This document shows, piece by piece, positions 1 to 13,593 of a stretch of DNA of 14,888 nt. The notes beneath the pieces are model-generated. The model worked only from the letters and a program-made list of their open reading frames with translations, was not told the DNA's origin and ran no database searches. This DNA is from Actinomycetota bacterium. GTDB lineage: Bacteria; Actinomycetota; Thermoleophilia; Gaiellales; Gaiellaceae. The first letter of the stretch is position 1; each line of letters opens with the position of its first letter. The stretch is taken from the NCBI GenBank assembly GCA_016870235.1, contig VGCB01000009.1, positions 1-14,888 of the forward strand, read 5' to 3'. The translations under genes were made by a program, and so were the position numbers.

Positions 1-199
1 CTCGTTTGGTCGCGGAAGTCAGGATGCCTCTGACGGGGGCGGCAGAGGCACGCGTTGAAGGGAGGCCCGGTGGTCGCGGGACTCCCGCCAACAAGCTCGG
101 GAAGGATAGCGGAGGCCGATTCCGCCTGCAACCGGGGGCGTCTCCCATGCTCGCACCCGTAGCGGATGGAGAACGAGCCGCTTACAGTGCGAACGAGGG
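1..199. other. Non-coding stretch upstream of the first GGDEF gene
   Basis: I see no convincing gene here. Reading frames that cross it are GC-rich shadows without domain character. It holds a small stem-loop (76-80 GCGGG paired with 84-88 CCCGC, loop ACT), a second weak pairing around 109-121, and several purine-rich runs. A TANNNT hexamer (TACAGT, 183-188) lies shortly before the ATG at 200 and could be a -10 element, but I find no matching -35. It may be the untranslated leader and promoter of the following gene, or the end of something outside the window. Confidence 0.4.
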
Positions 200-1307
200 A
201 TGGGAACAACCGATGCATTGATCGCTGCCGCGGCCGCGGCGGTCGTCCTGCTCGCGCTCGTCGCGCTGCGCGTGAGAGCACGGGCGGACCGCCGGCTGCA
301 TGCGGTGCTGGAGGCGATCGGCGAGAGCATGTCGAGCCTCGCCGACGCTCTCGCGTCCGTCGGGGCCGGCGGCGTCGCCGAGCCCGGCGAGCTCGCGGGC
401 CCGCGCGCGATCGGCGCCACTCTCGACCTCGACGATCTCACGAACGCGATCGTCGCTTCCGCCGTCCGCCTCGCCGACATCCATGCGGCGGCGGTGCAGG
501 TGCAGCTCGAGAGCGGCGAGATCGCGTCGCGGCGGTCGGGATCCCCGACGCCTCGGCGTCGGCGCTGGCGATCGATCCGCCGGACGCGGCCGACTGGGAC
601 GCGGCACGGCTGCAGTGGCGCCGCCACGCAGACCCGCCGGAGCCGTCGTTGGCGTCGGGCGTGGCCATCCCCATCCACGCGGCGGGCGTCCGGATCGGCA
701 CTCTCCTCGCGTTCAGCCGCGCACCCGGCCTCGCGGAGGACGTCGAGGCGGCTCTCGTCCGGCTCGCGACCGCTTCGATCGGGCCGCTGGTCAACGCGCG
801 ACGGTTCCGCGCCACGCTCGACCTCGTGCGGACGGACTCGCTCACCGGCCTCCGCAACCGGCGCGCCTACGACGAGGAGCTCGTCCAGGAGATCGAGCGC
901 TCGCGCCGGGCCGGCACGCCGCTCACCCTGTTGATGGTCGATCTCGACGACTTCGGGCTGATCAACAAGCAGCACGGGCTCGGGATCGGCGACGACGTGC
1001 TCATCGCGTTCGCCGACGTCCTCCGCCGGACCGCGCGGACGGTCGACACCGTGTGCCGTCGCGGTGGCGAGGAGTTCGTGATCGTGCTCCCCGACACGGG
1101 CTGCCACGAGGCGCAGCAGTTCTTCAGCCGGCTCCGGCACGAGGTCGGGCTGACGGCGTTCCCCGGCACCGATCGGCTGACGTTCTCGGCCGCGGGCTGA
1201 CGCAGCTTCGGCCGGACGACACACGAGCTTCGATCGACCAGAGGGCCTCCCTCCTCCTGAACGACAGCAAGCGCAACGGCAAGGACCGCGTCACGCACGA
1301 CTGCTGA
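200..1307 (+). pseudogene. Membrane-anchored GAF-like/GGDEF diguanylate cyclase, broken by two frameshifts
   Basis: The product would be a c-di-GMP synthase-like signalling protein of about 369 residues. From the ATG at 200 it has an N-terminal hydrophobic helix (residues about 6-24), a linker helix, a GAF-like sensory region, and a GGDEF domain opening with DSLTGLRNRRAYDEE. The catalytic loop is GGEEF, with an RTVD inhibitory-site motif five residues upstream. The FK and ND positions after the metal-binding Asp are altered (FGLINK). Frame changes are needed near 526-527 and near 1191-1194. Aligning the first break with the neighbouring paralogue (GEPAVAARG) restores GEIAVAAVG if one base is missing before 527. 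At the second, SAG then LTQLRPDD resumes in another frame, which fits a 2-base insertion, and the domain end SKRNGKDRV follows. GAGGG directly abuts the ATG, so the start is uncertain. It converges on rpoC. It is either a decayed gene or has local sequence errors. Confidence 0.75.
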
Positions 1308-1333
1308 CCCGACGAACACGCTTTCGAGGGGTG

Positions 1334-1360
1334 TTGCGGGAGCCGGCGCGAGGATAGGGT
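1334..1360 (+). promoter_or_regulatory. Possible promoter of the second GGDEF gene
   Basis: TTGCGG (1334-1339) and TAGGGT (1355-1360, TANNNT type) are separated by 15 bases, a little short of the usual 16-18. The expected transcription start would fall around 1367-1369, just before the ATG at 1370. A leaderless or near-leaderless transcript is therefore possible, as is common in Actinomycetota. The call rests on hexamer resemblance only. Confidence 0.25.
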
Positions 1361-2491
1361 GTGGCGGCCATGACCACGACCACGACCGCCCTCATCGCCG
1401 TCCTCGGGCTCCTGGTCGTGCTCGGATTCGCAGCCGTGATGGTCCGGCCGCCGGGTCGCGGCGCCGACGACGAGGTCACGGACGCCCTGAACCGCATGGG
1501 CTCTCGCATGGACGAGATGGCGAACCAGCTGGGCACGGCGCTTCGCCGGGTCAGGAGCGACGGCGGCCGAGCGCAGGCGATGGCCGAGCTCGGGCACGCG
1601 GCCGACCTGGACTAGGCGCTCGCCCGGACGGTCGACGCGGCAACGTCGATTGCAGGTGTCGACGCCGCGCTCGTTCGGGTCGAGATCCCGGACGGCGAGC
1701 CGGCCGTGGCCGCGCGTGGGATGCCTGCCGACCTCGCCGAGGCGCAGCTCGTCTCCGGCCCGCCGGACGGGCGGGCCGTCCGCGCGGTGCGCCTCGCCTA
1801 CCAGTACGACGCGGAAGGCGAGCCGCCCGGTGCCCTCCGCTCAGGGATCGCGGTCCCGATCCAGCACGACGGACACCTCCTCGGCTTCGTCGCCGCCTAC
1901 TCGCTCGACGCGCAGCTGGACGAGACGATCGTCGTCGAGTCGCTCGAGACCGTCGCCGCCGCAGCCGCGCCCACGATCGTCGCCGTCACGCATCGCCCGC
2001 ACGGGCTGCGGGAGGGCGCGTCGATGGTCGACTCCCTCACCGGGCTCAAGAACCGCACCGGCTTCAACCGCACGCTCTCGCGCGCGCTCGCCCGGGCGCA
2101 GCGGGACAACCGCTCGCTGACGCTCCTGATCCTCGACGTCGACGGCTTCCGCGCGCTCAACGCCGACTTCGGTCAGCTCGTGGGCGACGACGTCCTCCGC
2201 TGGACGGCGGCGCGAGTCCGCGAATGCCTCCGCGACGCCGACGTGGCCGCACGTATCGGCAGCGACGAGTTCGCAGTCGTCCTCCCGGACGCGATGCGCG
2301 CCGACGCCGAGGGGCTCTTCGCGCGCGTCCAGGCAATGCTCCTGAGGCAGCCGCCGGAGGCGATCCCGAGCGTGACGCTGTCGGGCGGGATCGCGGCGGC
2401 GACCGACGAGGACGACGTGCCGTCGCTGCTCCTGCGCGCGGAGGAGGGCGTCCGCCGCGCGCGGGCTGCCGGCCGCGGAACGGCCGCGTAG
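1361..2491 (+). pseudogene. Second GAF-like/GGDEF protein, interrupted by an in-frame TAG
   Basis: This is a paralogue of the preceding gene with the same plan: N-terminal membrane helix (TTTTTALIAVLGLLVVLGFA), linker, GAF-like region, and C-terminal GGDEF domain. The frame starting at GTG 1361 (or ATG 1370) meets TAG at 1613-1615. It then continues in the same frame with clear homology to the stop at 2489-2491, giving about 376 codons in all. Around the break, DLD-stop-ALARTVDAA aligns without gaps to DLDDLTNAIVASA of the neighbour, so one codon has become a stop; GAG to TAG is a single change. The active loop reads GSDEF instead of GG(D/E)EF, with an RDAD inhibitory-site motif before it, and FRALNA replaces FKxIND. 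Activity may be weak even if it is read through. Internal GTG 1706 could start a GAF/GGDEF fragment. Weak SD-like GAGG lies before 1361. Confidence 0.75.
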
Positions 2492-2536
2492 GCCCTCGGG
2501 ATCCTTCCGTGGGGCGCGATGCTGTCGCGAGACGCT

Positions 2537-2560
2537 GTGGGGCGGCTCGCGCCGCCCCAC
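2537..2560. terminator. GC-rich palindrome between convergent rpoC and GGDEF units
   Basis: A perfect 9-bp stem, GTGGGGCGG (2537-2545) with CCGCCCCAC (2552-2560), has a 6-base loop. It lies between the stop of the GGDEF gene (2491) and the rpoC stop (2591), so it could end transcription from both sides. Neither strand has a T-run after the stem. It is not a classical intrinsic terminator but resembles the U-tract-less hairpins common in Actinomycetota. A tiny second stem, GGTG/CACC, follows at 2561-2572. Confidence 0.6.
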
Positions 2561-2590
2561 GGTGAGACCACCTATCGCGACGACGCGAGG

Positions 2591-7165
<4,575 letters not shown>

Positions 7166-7180
7166 GGGATCTCTCCTCCG

Positions 7181-7201
7181 GGAAGCCCCCGCAGGGCCTC
7201 C
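7181..7201 (-). promoter_or_regulatory. Stem-loop just upstream of the rpoC ribosome binding site
   Basis: An 8-bp stem (7181-7188 with 7194-7201, loop of 5) lies in the rpoB-rpoC spacer, immediately 5' of the rpoC GGAGG (7175-7179) in the transcript. One pair is a G-U wobble on the transcribed (minus) strand and a mismatch on the other, consistent with an RNA role. A second possible structure overlaps the rpoB stop (outer stem 7242-7248 with 7267-7273, inner palindrome 7252-7263). Possible effects on rpoC translation or mRNA processing are inference only. Confidence 0.4.
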
Positions 7202-7261
7202 CCACTCTGTCCCGCGTTATCTCGTCCGAAAATCAGTGAAGCTGGAGGGCCGAGCCGCGGC

Positions 7262-10876
<3,615 letters not shown>

Positions 10877-10952
10877 ATACAGCCTCCCTTAGAAACGGCG
10901 TGCAGGTGCGACAGGCAGGGTCGAATAGAGCGTTCGCTCGGCGGAACCTCGG

Positions 10953-10980
10953 ACTATAGCGAAAGGGTCGTGCTGTGCAA
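10953..10980 (-). promoter_or_regulatory. Promoter of rpoB-rpoC
   Basis: On the minus strand TTGCAC (10975-10980) is followed after 16 bases by TATAGT (10953-10958), a good match to the housekeeping -35/-10 pattern in otherwise very GC-rich DNA. Transcription would start near 10946, giving a leader of about 70 nt before the rpoB TTG. It lies between rpoB and the hairpin array, so it would let rpoBC be made independently of the upstream ribosomal-protein transcript. Confidence 0.65.
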
Positions 10981-11012
10981 GCTCGGCCTGGTCGTTCCCG
11001 CTGTGTTGTTTG

Positions 11013-11072
11013 CCGCAGGCTCGCGCGTCTGGTGGGTTGAGGGACCGACGTACCAGACGCGCGAGCCTGCGG
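11013..11072. repeat. Long hairpin A (21-bp perfect arms, 18-nt loop)
   Basis: Arms 11013-11033 and 11052-11072 are perfectly complementary, and the loop is gggttgagggaccgacgt. The loop and the inner ten or so stem pairs are nearly identical to those of hairpin E read on the opposite strand, while the outer stem is different. It lies 33 bases upstream of the rpoB -35 element. Confidence 0.9.
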
Positions 11073-11098
11073 ATCCTGAAGCCGGGCTGTGTTCATTG

Positions 11099-11158
11099 CC
11101 GAGCTCTCTCGCGTCTGCTGTGTGTGGGACGGGAGGTAGCAGACGCGAGAGAGCTCGG
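11099..11158. repeat. Long hairpin B (21-bp perfect arms, 18-nt loop)
   Basis: Arms 11099-11119 and 11138-11158 are perfectly complementary, with the loop at 11120-11137 (gtgtgtgggacgggaggt). The size plan is the same as hairpin A. The sequence is related in the inner stem and only loosely in the loop. Confidence 0.9.
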
Positions 11159-11170
11159 ATCCTGAAGCCG

Positions 11171-11185
11171 GGAACCTCCGGTTCC
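11171..11185. repeat. Short stem-loop in linking module after hairpin B
   Basis: GGAACC (11171-11176) pairs with GGTTCC (11180-11185) around TCC. It directly follows CCTGAAGCCG. A related module, CCTGAAGCC plus GGGAAC/GTTCCC, lies in reverse orientation at 11405-11432, supporting a repeated unit larger than the long hairpins alone. Confidence 0.6.
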
Positions 11186-11235
11186 GTGGGACCCCTCCCT
11201 TGCGATCGAGCCTGGCACCGTGCTCCCCGCTTCTC

Positions 11236-11259
11236 CGCGTCTGGCTTCAGCCAGACGCG
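11236..11259. repeat. Short hairpin C
   Basis: CGCGTCTGGC (11236-11245) pairs with GCCAGACGCG (11250-11259) around TTCA. Its right arm also forms the 12-base palindrome CAGACGCGTCTG (11252-11263) with the next bases. The stem is the same as the inner stem of A and E, without the long loop. Confidence 0.85.
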
Positions 11260-11338
11260 TCTGTAGGAACACGGCAGTCTGCACGGGATCGAGCTTCGGT
11301 GCTCTGATCTCCGTGGTGATCTACGGCGTCCGTGGTTT

Positions 11339-11362
11339 CGCGTCTGGCTGAAGCCAGACGCG
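11339..11362. repeat. Short hairpin D, reverse complement of C
   Basis: CGCGTCTGGC (11339-11348) pairs with GCCAGACGCG (11353-11362) around TGAA. The 24 bases are the exact reverse complement of hairpin C. A loosely similar stretch precedes both (GATCGAGC then GTGCTC, near 11204 and 11288), suggesting duplication of a larger segment. Confidence 0.85.
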
Positions 11363-11397
11363 GAAGCGGCGAGGTGCAGGATCCGAGTGCAGGAGGG

Positions 11398-11423
11398 GTT
11401 CCCTAGGGGAACTTCGTTCCCCT
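11398..11423 (-). promoter_or_regulatory. Two overlapping, mutually exclusive stem-loops
   Basis: AGGGGAAC (11405-11412) pairs with GTTCCCCT (11416-11423) around TTC. The inner GGGAAC (11407-11412) can instead pair with GTTCCC (11398-11403). Only one can form at a time, the arrangement seen in attenuators. There is no T-run. A further stem, CGAATC/GATTCG with loop GTTT, is at 11436-11451. Regulatory meaning is inference. Confidence 0.4.
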
Positions 11424-11473
11424 GGCTTCAGGAAACGAATCGTTTGATTCGAACCCCCGCCCTACAACAGTGG

Positions 11474-11536
11474 GGCCGTGTTGTCGCACGTCTGGTATGT
11501 CGGTCCCTCATCCACCAGACGCGCGACAACACGGCC
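11474..11536 (-). terminator. Long hairpin E, just after rplL; likely terminator or attenuator
   Basis: The arms are 23 bases (11474-11496 and 11514-11536) with a 17-base loop. The only non-Watson-Crick position (11488 against 11522) is A-C on the plus strand but a G-U wobble in the minus-strand transcript. It begins 11 bases after the rplL stop. It has no T-run, so full intrinsic termination is not assured; partial termination or RNase III cleavage would also fit. On the minus strand its loop and inner stem closely match hairpin A. Confidence 0.65.
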
Positions 11537-11546
11537 AGGCACGTGA

Positions 11547-11930
11547 CTACTTCAGGCTGACGCTCGCGCCGGCCTCTTCGAGCTCCGCCTTGAGCTTGTC
11601 GGCGTCGTCCTTCGTGAGGCCCTCCTTGATCGTGCCGGGGGCGCTGTCCACGAGATCCTTCGCCTCCTTGAGACCGAGGCCGGTCGCCGCGCGGACGACC
11701 TTGATCACGGCGATCTTCTGGCCGCCGGCGTTGTCCAGCACCACGTCGAAGGAGTCCTTCTCCTCCTCGGCGGCGGCCCCGTCTCCCCCACCGGGCGCGG
11801 CGACCGCGGCGACGGCGACGGGAGCGGCGGCGGTAATGCCCCACTCGTCCTCGATCTTCTTCTTGAGCTCGACCAGCTCGAGGACGGTCATCGTCCCGAG
11901 CTGCTCGAACACGGTGTCGACTGCGGACAC
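11547..11930 (-). CDS. rplL: 50S ribosomal protein L7/L12
   Basis: This is the stalk protein of the large ribosomal subunit, 127 residues, which recruits translation GTPases. It has the N-terminal dimerisation segment ([25 protein letters not shown]), an Ala/Pro/Gly hinge (about 40-55), and the C-terminal domain with [20 protein letters not shown] and ending VSLK. I chose GTG 11928-11930 because GGAGG (11938-11942) lies seven bases upstream and the protein then begins at the usual place. A GTG at 11951 overlapping the rplJ stop would add seven residues that are merely the translated ribosome binding site. It follows rplJ by 17 bases, and hairpin E follows its stop. Confidence 0.96.
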   Translation of the reverse strand: MSAVDTVFEQLGTMTVLELVELKKKIEDEWGITAAAPVAVAAVAAPGGGDGAAAEEEKDSFDVVLDNAGGQKIAVIKVVRAATGLGLKEAKDLVDSAPGTIKEGLTKDDADKLKAELEEAGASVSLK

Positions 11931-11947
11931 GTTGCTTCCTCCTGGGT

Positions 11948-12676
11948 TCACTCGTCTGTGGTCTCGGGCGCCGGCTCCTCGGCCGGCGCGGTGTCGTCGG
12001 TCGCCTCGGCGGCCGGGGCATCCTCGGACGCCTCCGCCGCCGGTGCCTCCTCGGAGGCCTCGGCAGGAGCATCCTGCTCCTCCGGGGCGGCGGGCTCAGC
12101 CGCCGTCTCCTCGGACGCCGGGGCAGCGGCCGCTGCCGCGGTCGTGTCGCCGCCCTGCCGGAGCTGCTCGATCCGGGCCTCGACCAGGCCGAAGAGATCT
12201 TGCAGCGGGGCGTTCAGCAGCCCGACGAGCTGGTTCAGCGGCGCCAGGATGACGCCGATCACCTGCCCCTTGACGACGTCGAGCGGCGGCAGCTTCGCCA
12301 GCTCCTCGACGTCGGCGGCGGTCATCGTCCTCCCGGACAGCACCCCGCCGCGCAGCTCGAGGATCTTCGTCTCCTTCGCCGTGTCGGCCAGCGTCTTCGC
12401 GACCGCGACGGGATCCCCCTCCGACCGCACGAAGGCGATCGCCGTCGGGCCCTGGAGCAGCGCGAGGAGCCCGTCGGCCCCGGCCGCCTCGGCGGCGCGG
12501 CGGCCGAGCGTGTTCTTCACCACCGTGAAGGACGCGCCCTGCTCGCGGAGCTTGGCCCTGACGCCGACGAGCTGGCTGTTCGTGAGGCCGCGGTAGTCGG
12601 CGACGATCAGCGAGTCGCTCGACCGCAGCCGCTCGGCCAGCTCGGCGACGACCCGTTCCTTCTCCGTCTTCTGCAC
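11948..12676 (-). CDS. rplJ: 50S ribosomal protein L10 with long acidic C-terminal tail
   Basis: L10 forms the base of the ribosomal stalk and binds L7/L12 dimers through its C-terminal helix. Residues 1 to about 173 are an ordinary L10: [15 protein letters not shown], then [40 protein letters not shown], and an L12-binding helix near [14 protein letters not shown] (161-174). About 68 further residues (175-242) are almost only Ala, Glu, Pro, Asp, Thr and Ser, with three degenerate nine-residue units of APAAEASE type. Usual L10 proteins are about 165-180 residues. The start GTG (12674-12676) has GGAGGTGA seven bases upstream. A longer frame from 12757 lacks such a site and adds non-conserved residues. 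The stop is 17 bases before rplL. Expression is probably controlled through the structured leader upstream. Confidence 0.95.
   Translation of the reverse strand: MQKTEKERVVAELAERLRSSDSLIVADYRGLTNSQLVGVRAKLREQGASFTVVKNTLGRRAAEAAGADGLLALLQGPTAIAFVRSEGDPVAVAKTLADTAKETKILELRGGVLSGRTMTAADVEELAKLPPLDVVKGQVIGVILAPLNQLVGLLNAPLQDLFGLVEARIEQLRQGGDTTAAAAAAPASEETAAEPAAPEEQDAPAEASEEAPAAEASEDAPAAEATDDTAPAEEPAPETTDE
11997..12074 (-). repeat. Degenerate 27-base tandem repeat within the rplJ tail
   Basis: Units at 11997-12023, 12024-12050 and 12051-12074 (the last 24 bases) each begin TCGG and encode [13 protein letters not shown] blocks on the minus strand. Copy-number change by slippage could alter the length of the L10 tail. 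Confidence 0.6.
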
Positions 12677-12864
12677 GTGTTCACCTCCCTTCGAAGCACT
12701 CGAGCCCGCACGCTGGCGGGCTCGGAGGTGGACACGGGCGCAGCCCGCTCGACCCACGAGGCCGCCTCGGCCGGACCTCTGCCCCGGTTCGGGGCTGCCG
12801 GCTGTCTCTGGCGACGGGCGTGTCGTCGGATCTCACCCCGGGCCGCGCGAACGGCCCGGAAGCG
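12677..12864 (-). promoter_or_regulatory. Structured rplJ leader between rplA and rplJ
   Basis: This 188-nt gap contains five clear stem-loops. In transcript order they are 12838-12859 (8 bp, five bases after the rplA stop), 12781-12795 (6 bp), 12760-12772 (5 bp), 12735-12747 (5 bp) and 12702-12723 (8 bp, GAGCCCGC/GCGGGCTC). The last ends shortly before the rplJ ribosome binding site. In many bacteria the L10/L12 complex binds a leader here and represses rplJL. Position and structure fit that role, but I did not identify the specific kink-turn binding motif. The first stem could instead be an attenuator after rplA. Confidence 0.6.
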
Positions 12865-13593
12865 TCATGCCGTGGCGGCCCCCTCGAGGTCGCTCGCGAT
12901 GTCGCGCGTGCGCGCCGGATCGACGTGGATCCCCGGGCCCATCGTGGAGGTCAGCGTGATCCCCTTGATGTAGCGGCCCTTGGCCGCAGCCGGCTTCGCG
13001 CGGATGATCTCCTCGACGAGCGCGGCGTAGTTCTCGGCGAGGCGCCGGTCGTCGAAGCTCTTCTTCCCGATCGGGACGTGGACGTTCGCGCCGCGATCGG
13101 TCCGGTACTCGAGCTTGCCGGCCTTCGCGTCCGAGACCGCCTTGCCGACGTCGAACGTGACCGTGCCCGTCTTCGGGTTCGGCATCAGCCCCCGCGGGCC
13201 GAGGATCCGTCCGAGCCGGCCGACGACGCCCATCTGGTCGGGGGTCGCGATCGCGACGTCGAAGTCCGTGAAGCCGCCCTCGATGCGCGTGGCGAGATCG
13301 GCCGAGCCGACGACGTCCGCGCCCGCCTCCTCCGCCTCGCGTGCCTTGTCGCCCTCCGCAAACACCGCCACGCGCATCTCGCGGCCGGTGCCGTGCGGGA
13401 GCATGATCGTCCCGCGGAGCTGCTCGTCGGCATGACGGACGTTGAGGCCGAGGGTGAAGTGCACCTCGACCGTCTCGTCGAACTTCGCGGTCTGCAGGCC
13501 CTTGAGCGTGCGGATCGCCTCGACCGGCGAGTAGAGCCGCTCGCGGTCGACCGTCTGCCGCGCGGTCGCGTAGGCCTTCCCGTGCTTCGCCAT
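12865..13593 (-). CDS. rplA: 50S ribosomal protein L1
   Basis: L1 binds 23S rRNA at the L1 stalk and helps release the E-site tRNA; in many bacteria it also represses its own operon. The product is 242 residues, a normal length. It shows the MAKHGKAY start, [24 protein letters not shown], the family signature [19 protein letters not shown], and the closing [16 protein letters not shown]. The ATG (13591-13593) shares one base with the rplK stop (TGATG). Its ribosome binding site GGAGGTGG lies inside the last rplK codons eight bases upstream, which suggests translational coupling with rplK. A structured leader and rplJ follow. Confidence 0.97.
   Translation of the reverse strand: MAKHGKAYATARQTVDRERLYSPVEAIRTLKGLQTAKFDETVEVHFTLGLNVRHADEQLRGTIMLPHGTGREMRVAVFAEGDKAREAEEAGADVVGSADLATRIEGGFTDFDVAIATPDQMGVVGRLGRILGPRGLMPNPKTGTVTFDVGKAVSDAKAGKLEYRTDRGANVHVPIGKKSFDDRRLAENYAALVEEIIRAKPAAAKGRYIKGITLTSTMGPGIHVDPARTRDIASDLEGAATA

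Larger units (their letters stand above)
11000..11172. repeat. Two-copy 86-base tandem repeat (units A and B)
   Basis: Starts at 11000 and 11086 share GCTGTGTT then TTGCCG, followed by a 21-18-21 hairpin and CGGATCCTGAAGCCGGG (11070-11086 and 11156-11172). Spacing, arm length and loop length are the same in both copies. Hairpin sequences have diverged with compensating changes: CTGGT/ACCAG in A becomes CTGCT/AGCAG in B. Confidence 0.8.
11000..11536. repeat. Array of related stem-loop repeats filling the rplL-rpoB interval
   Basis: This 670-base gap (10877-11546) has no gene. Apart from the rpoB promoter it consists of five inverted repeats sharing the stem CGCGTCTGG/CCAGACGCG (or the variant CGTCTGC/GCAGACG), listed separately below, and linking modules containing CTGAAGCC. 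The modules appear on the plus strand near 11076, 11162 and 11349 and reversed near 11241 and 11423. Long hairpins A and B are in one orientation at the left and E is reversed at the right, so the array is roughly mirror-arranged. The first two units form an 86-base tandem repeat. Functions to weigh are attenuation or RNase III processing between rplL and rpoB, or a REP-like mobile repeat family. Confidence 0.85.

Noticed and set aside
11434..11460. tRNA T-arm-like sequence (GGTTCGAATC on the minus strand)
   Set aside because: The flanking bases do not give a paired T stem or acceptor stem and there is no anticodon arm. CGAATC/GATTCG forms its own small hairpin within the repeat array.
11000..11536. 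CRISPR array
   Set aside because: Repeats are inverted hairpins in both orientations with irregular spacing and no constant direct repeat with unique spacers; no cas genes are present.
11931..11951. Longer L7/L12 beginning at GTG 11951
   Set aside because: The extra seven residues translate the Shine-Dalgarno region of the GTG at 11930, and no ribosome binding site serves the upstream GTG.
12677..12757. Longer L10 with start at 12757
   Set aside because: The added residues come from the structured leader and the start lacks a ribosome binding site, whereas GTG 12676 has GGAGGTGA at ideal spacing.
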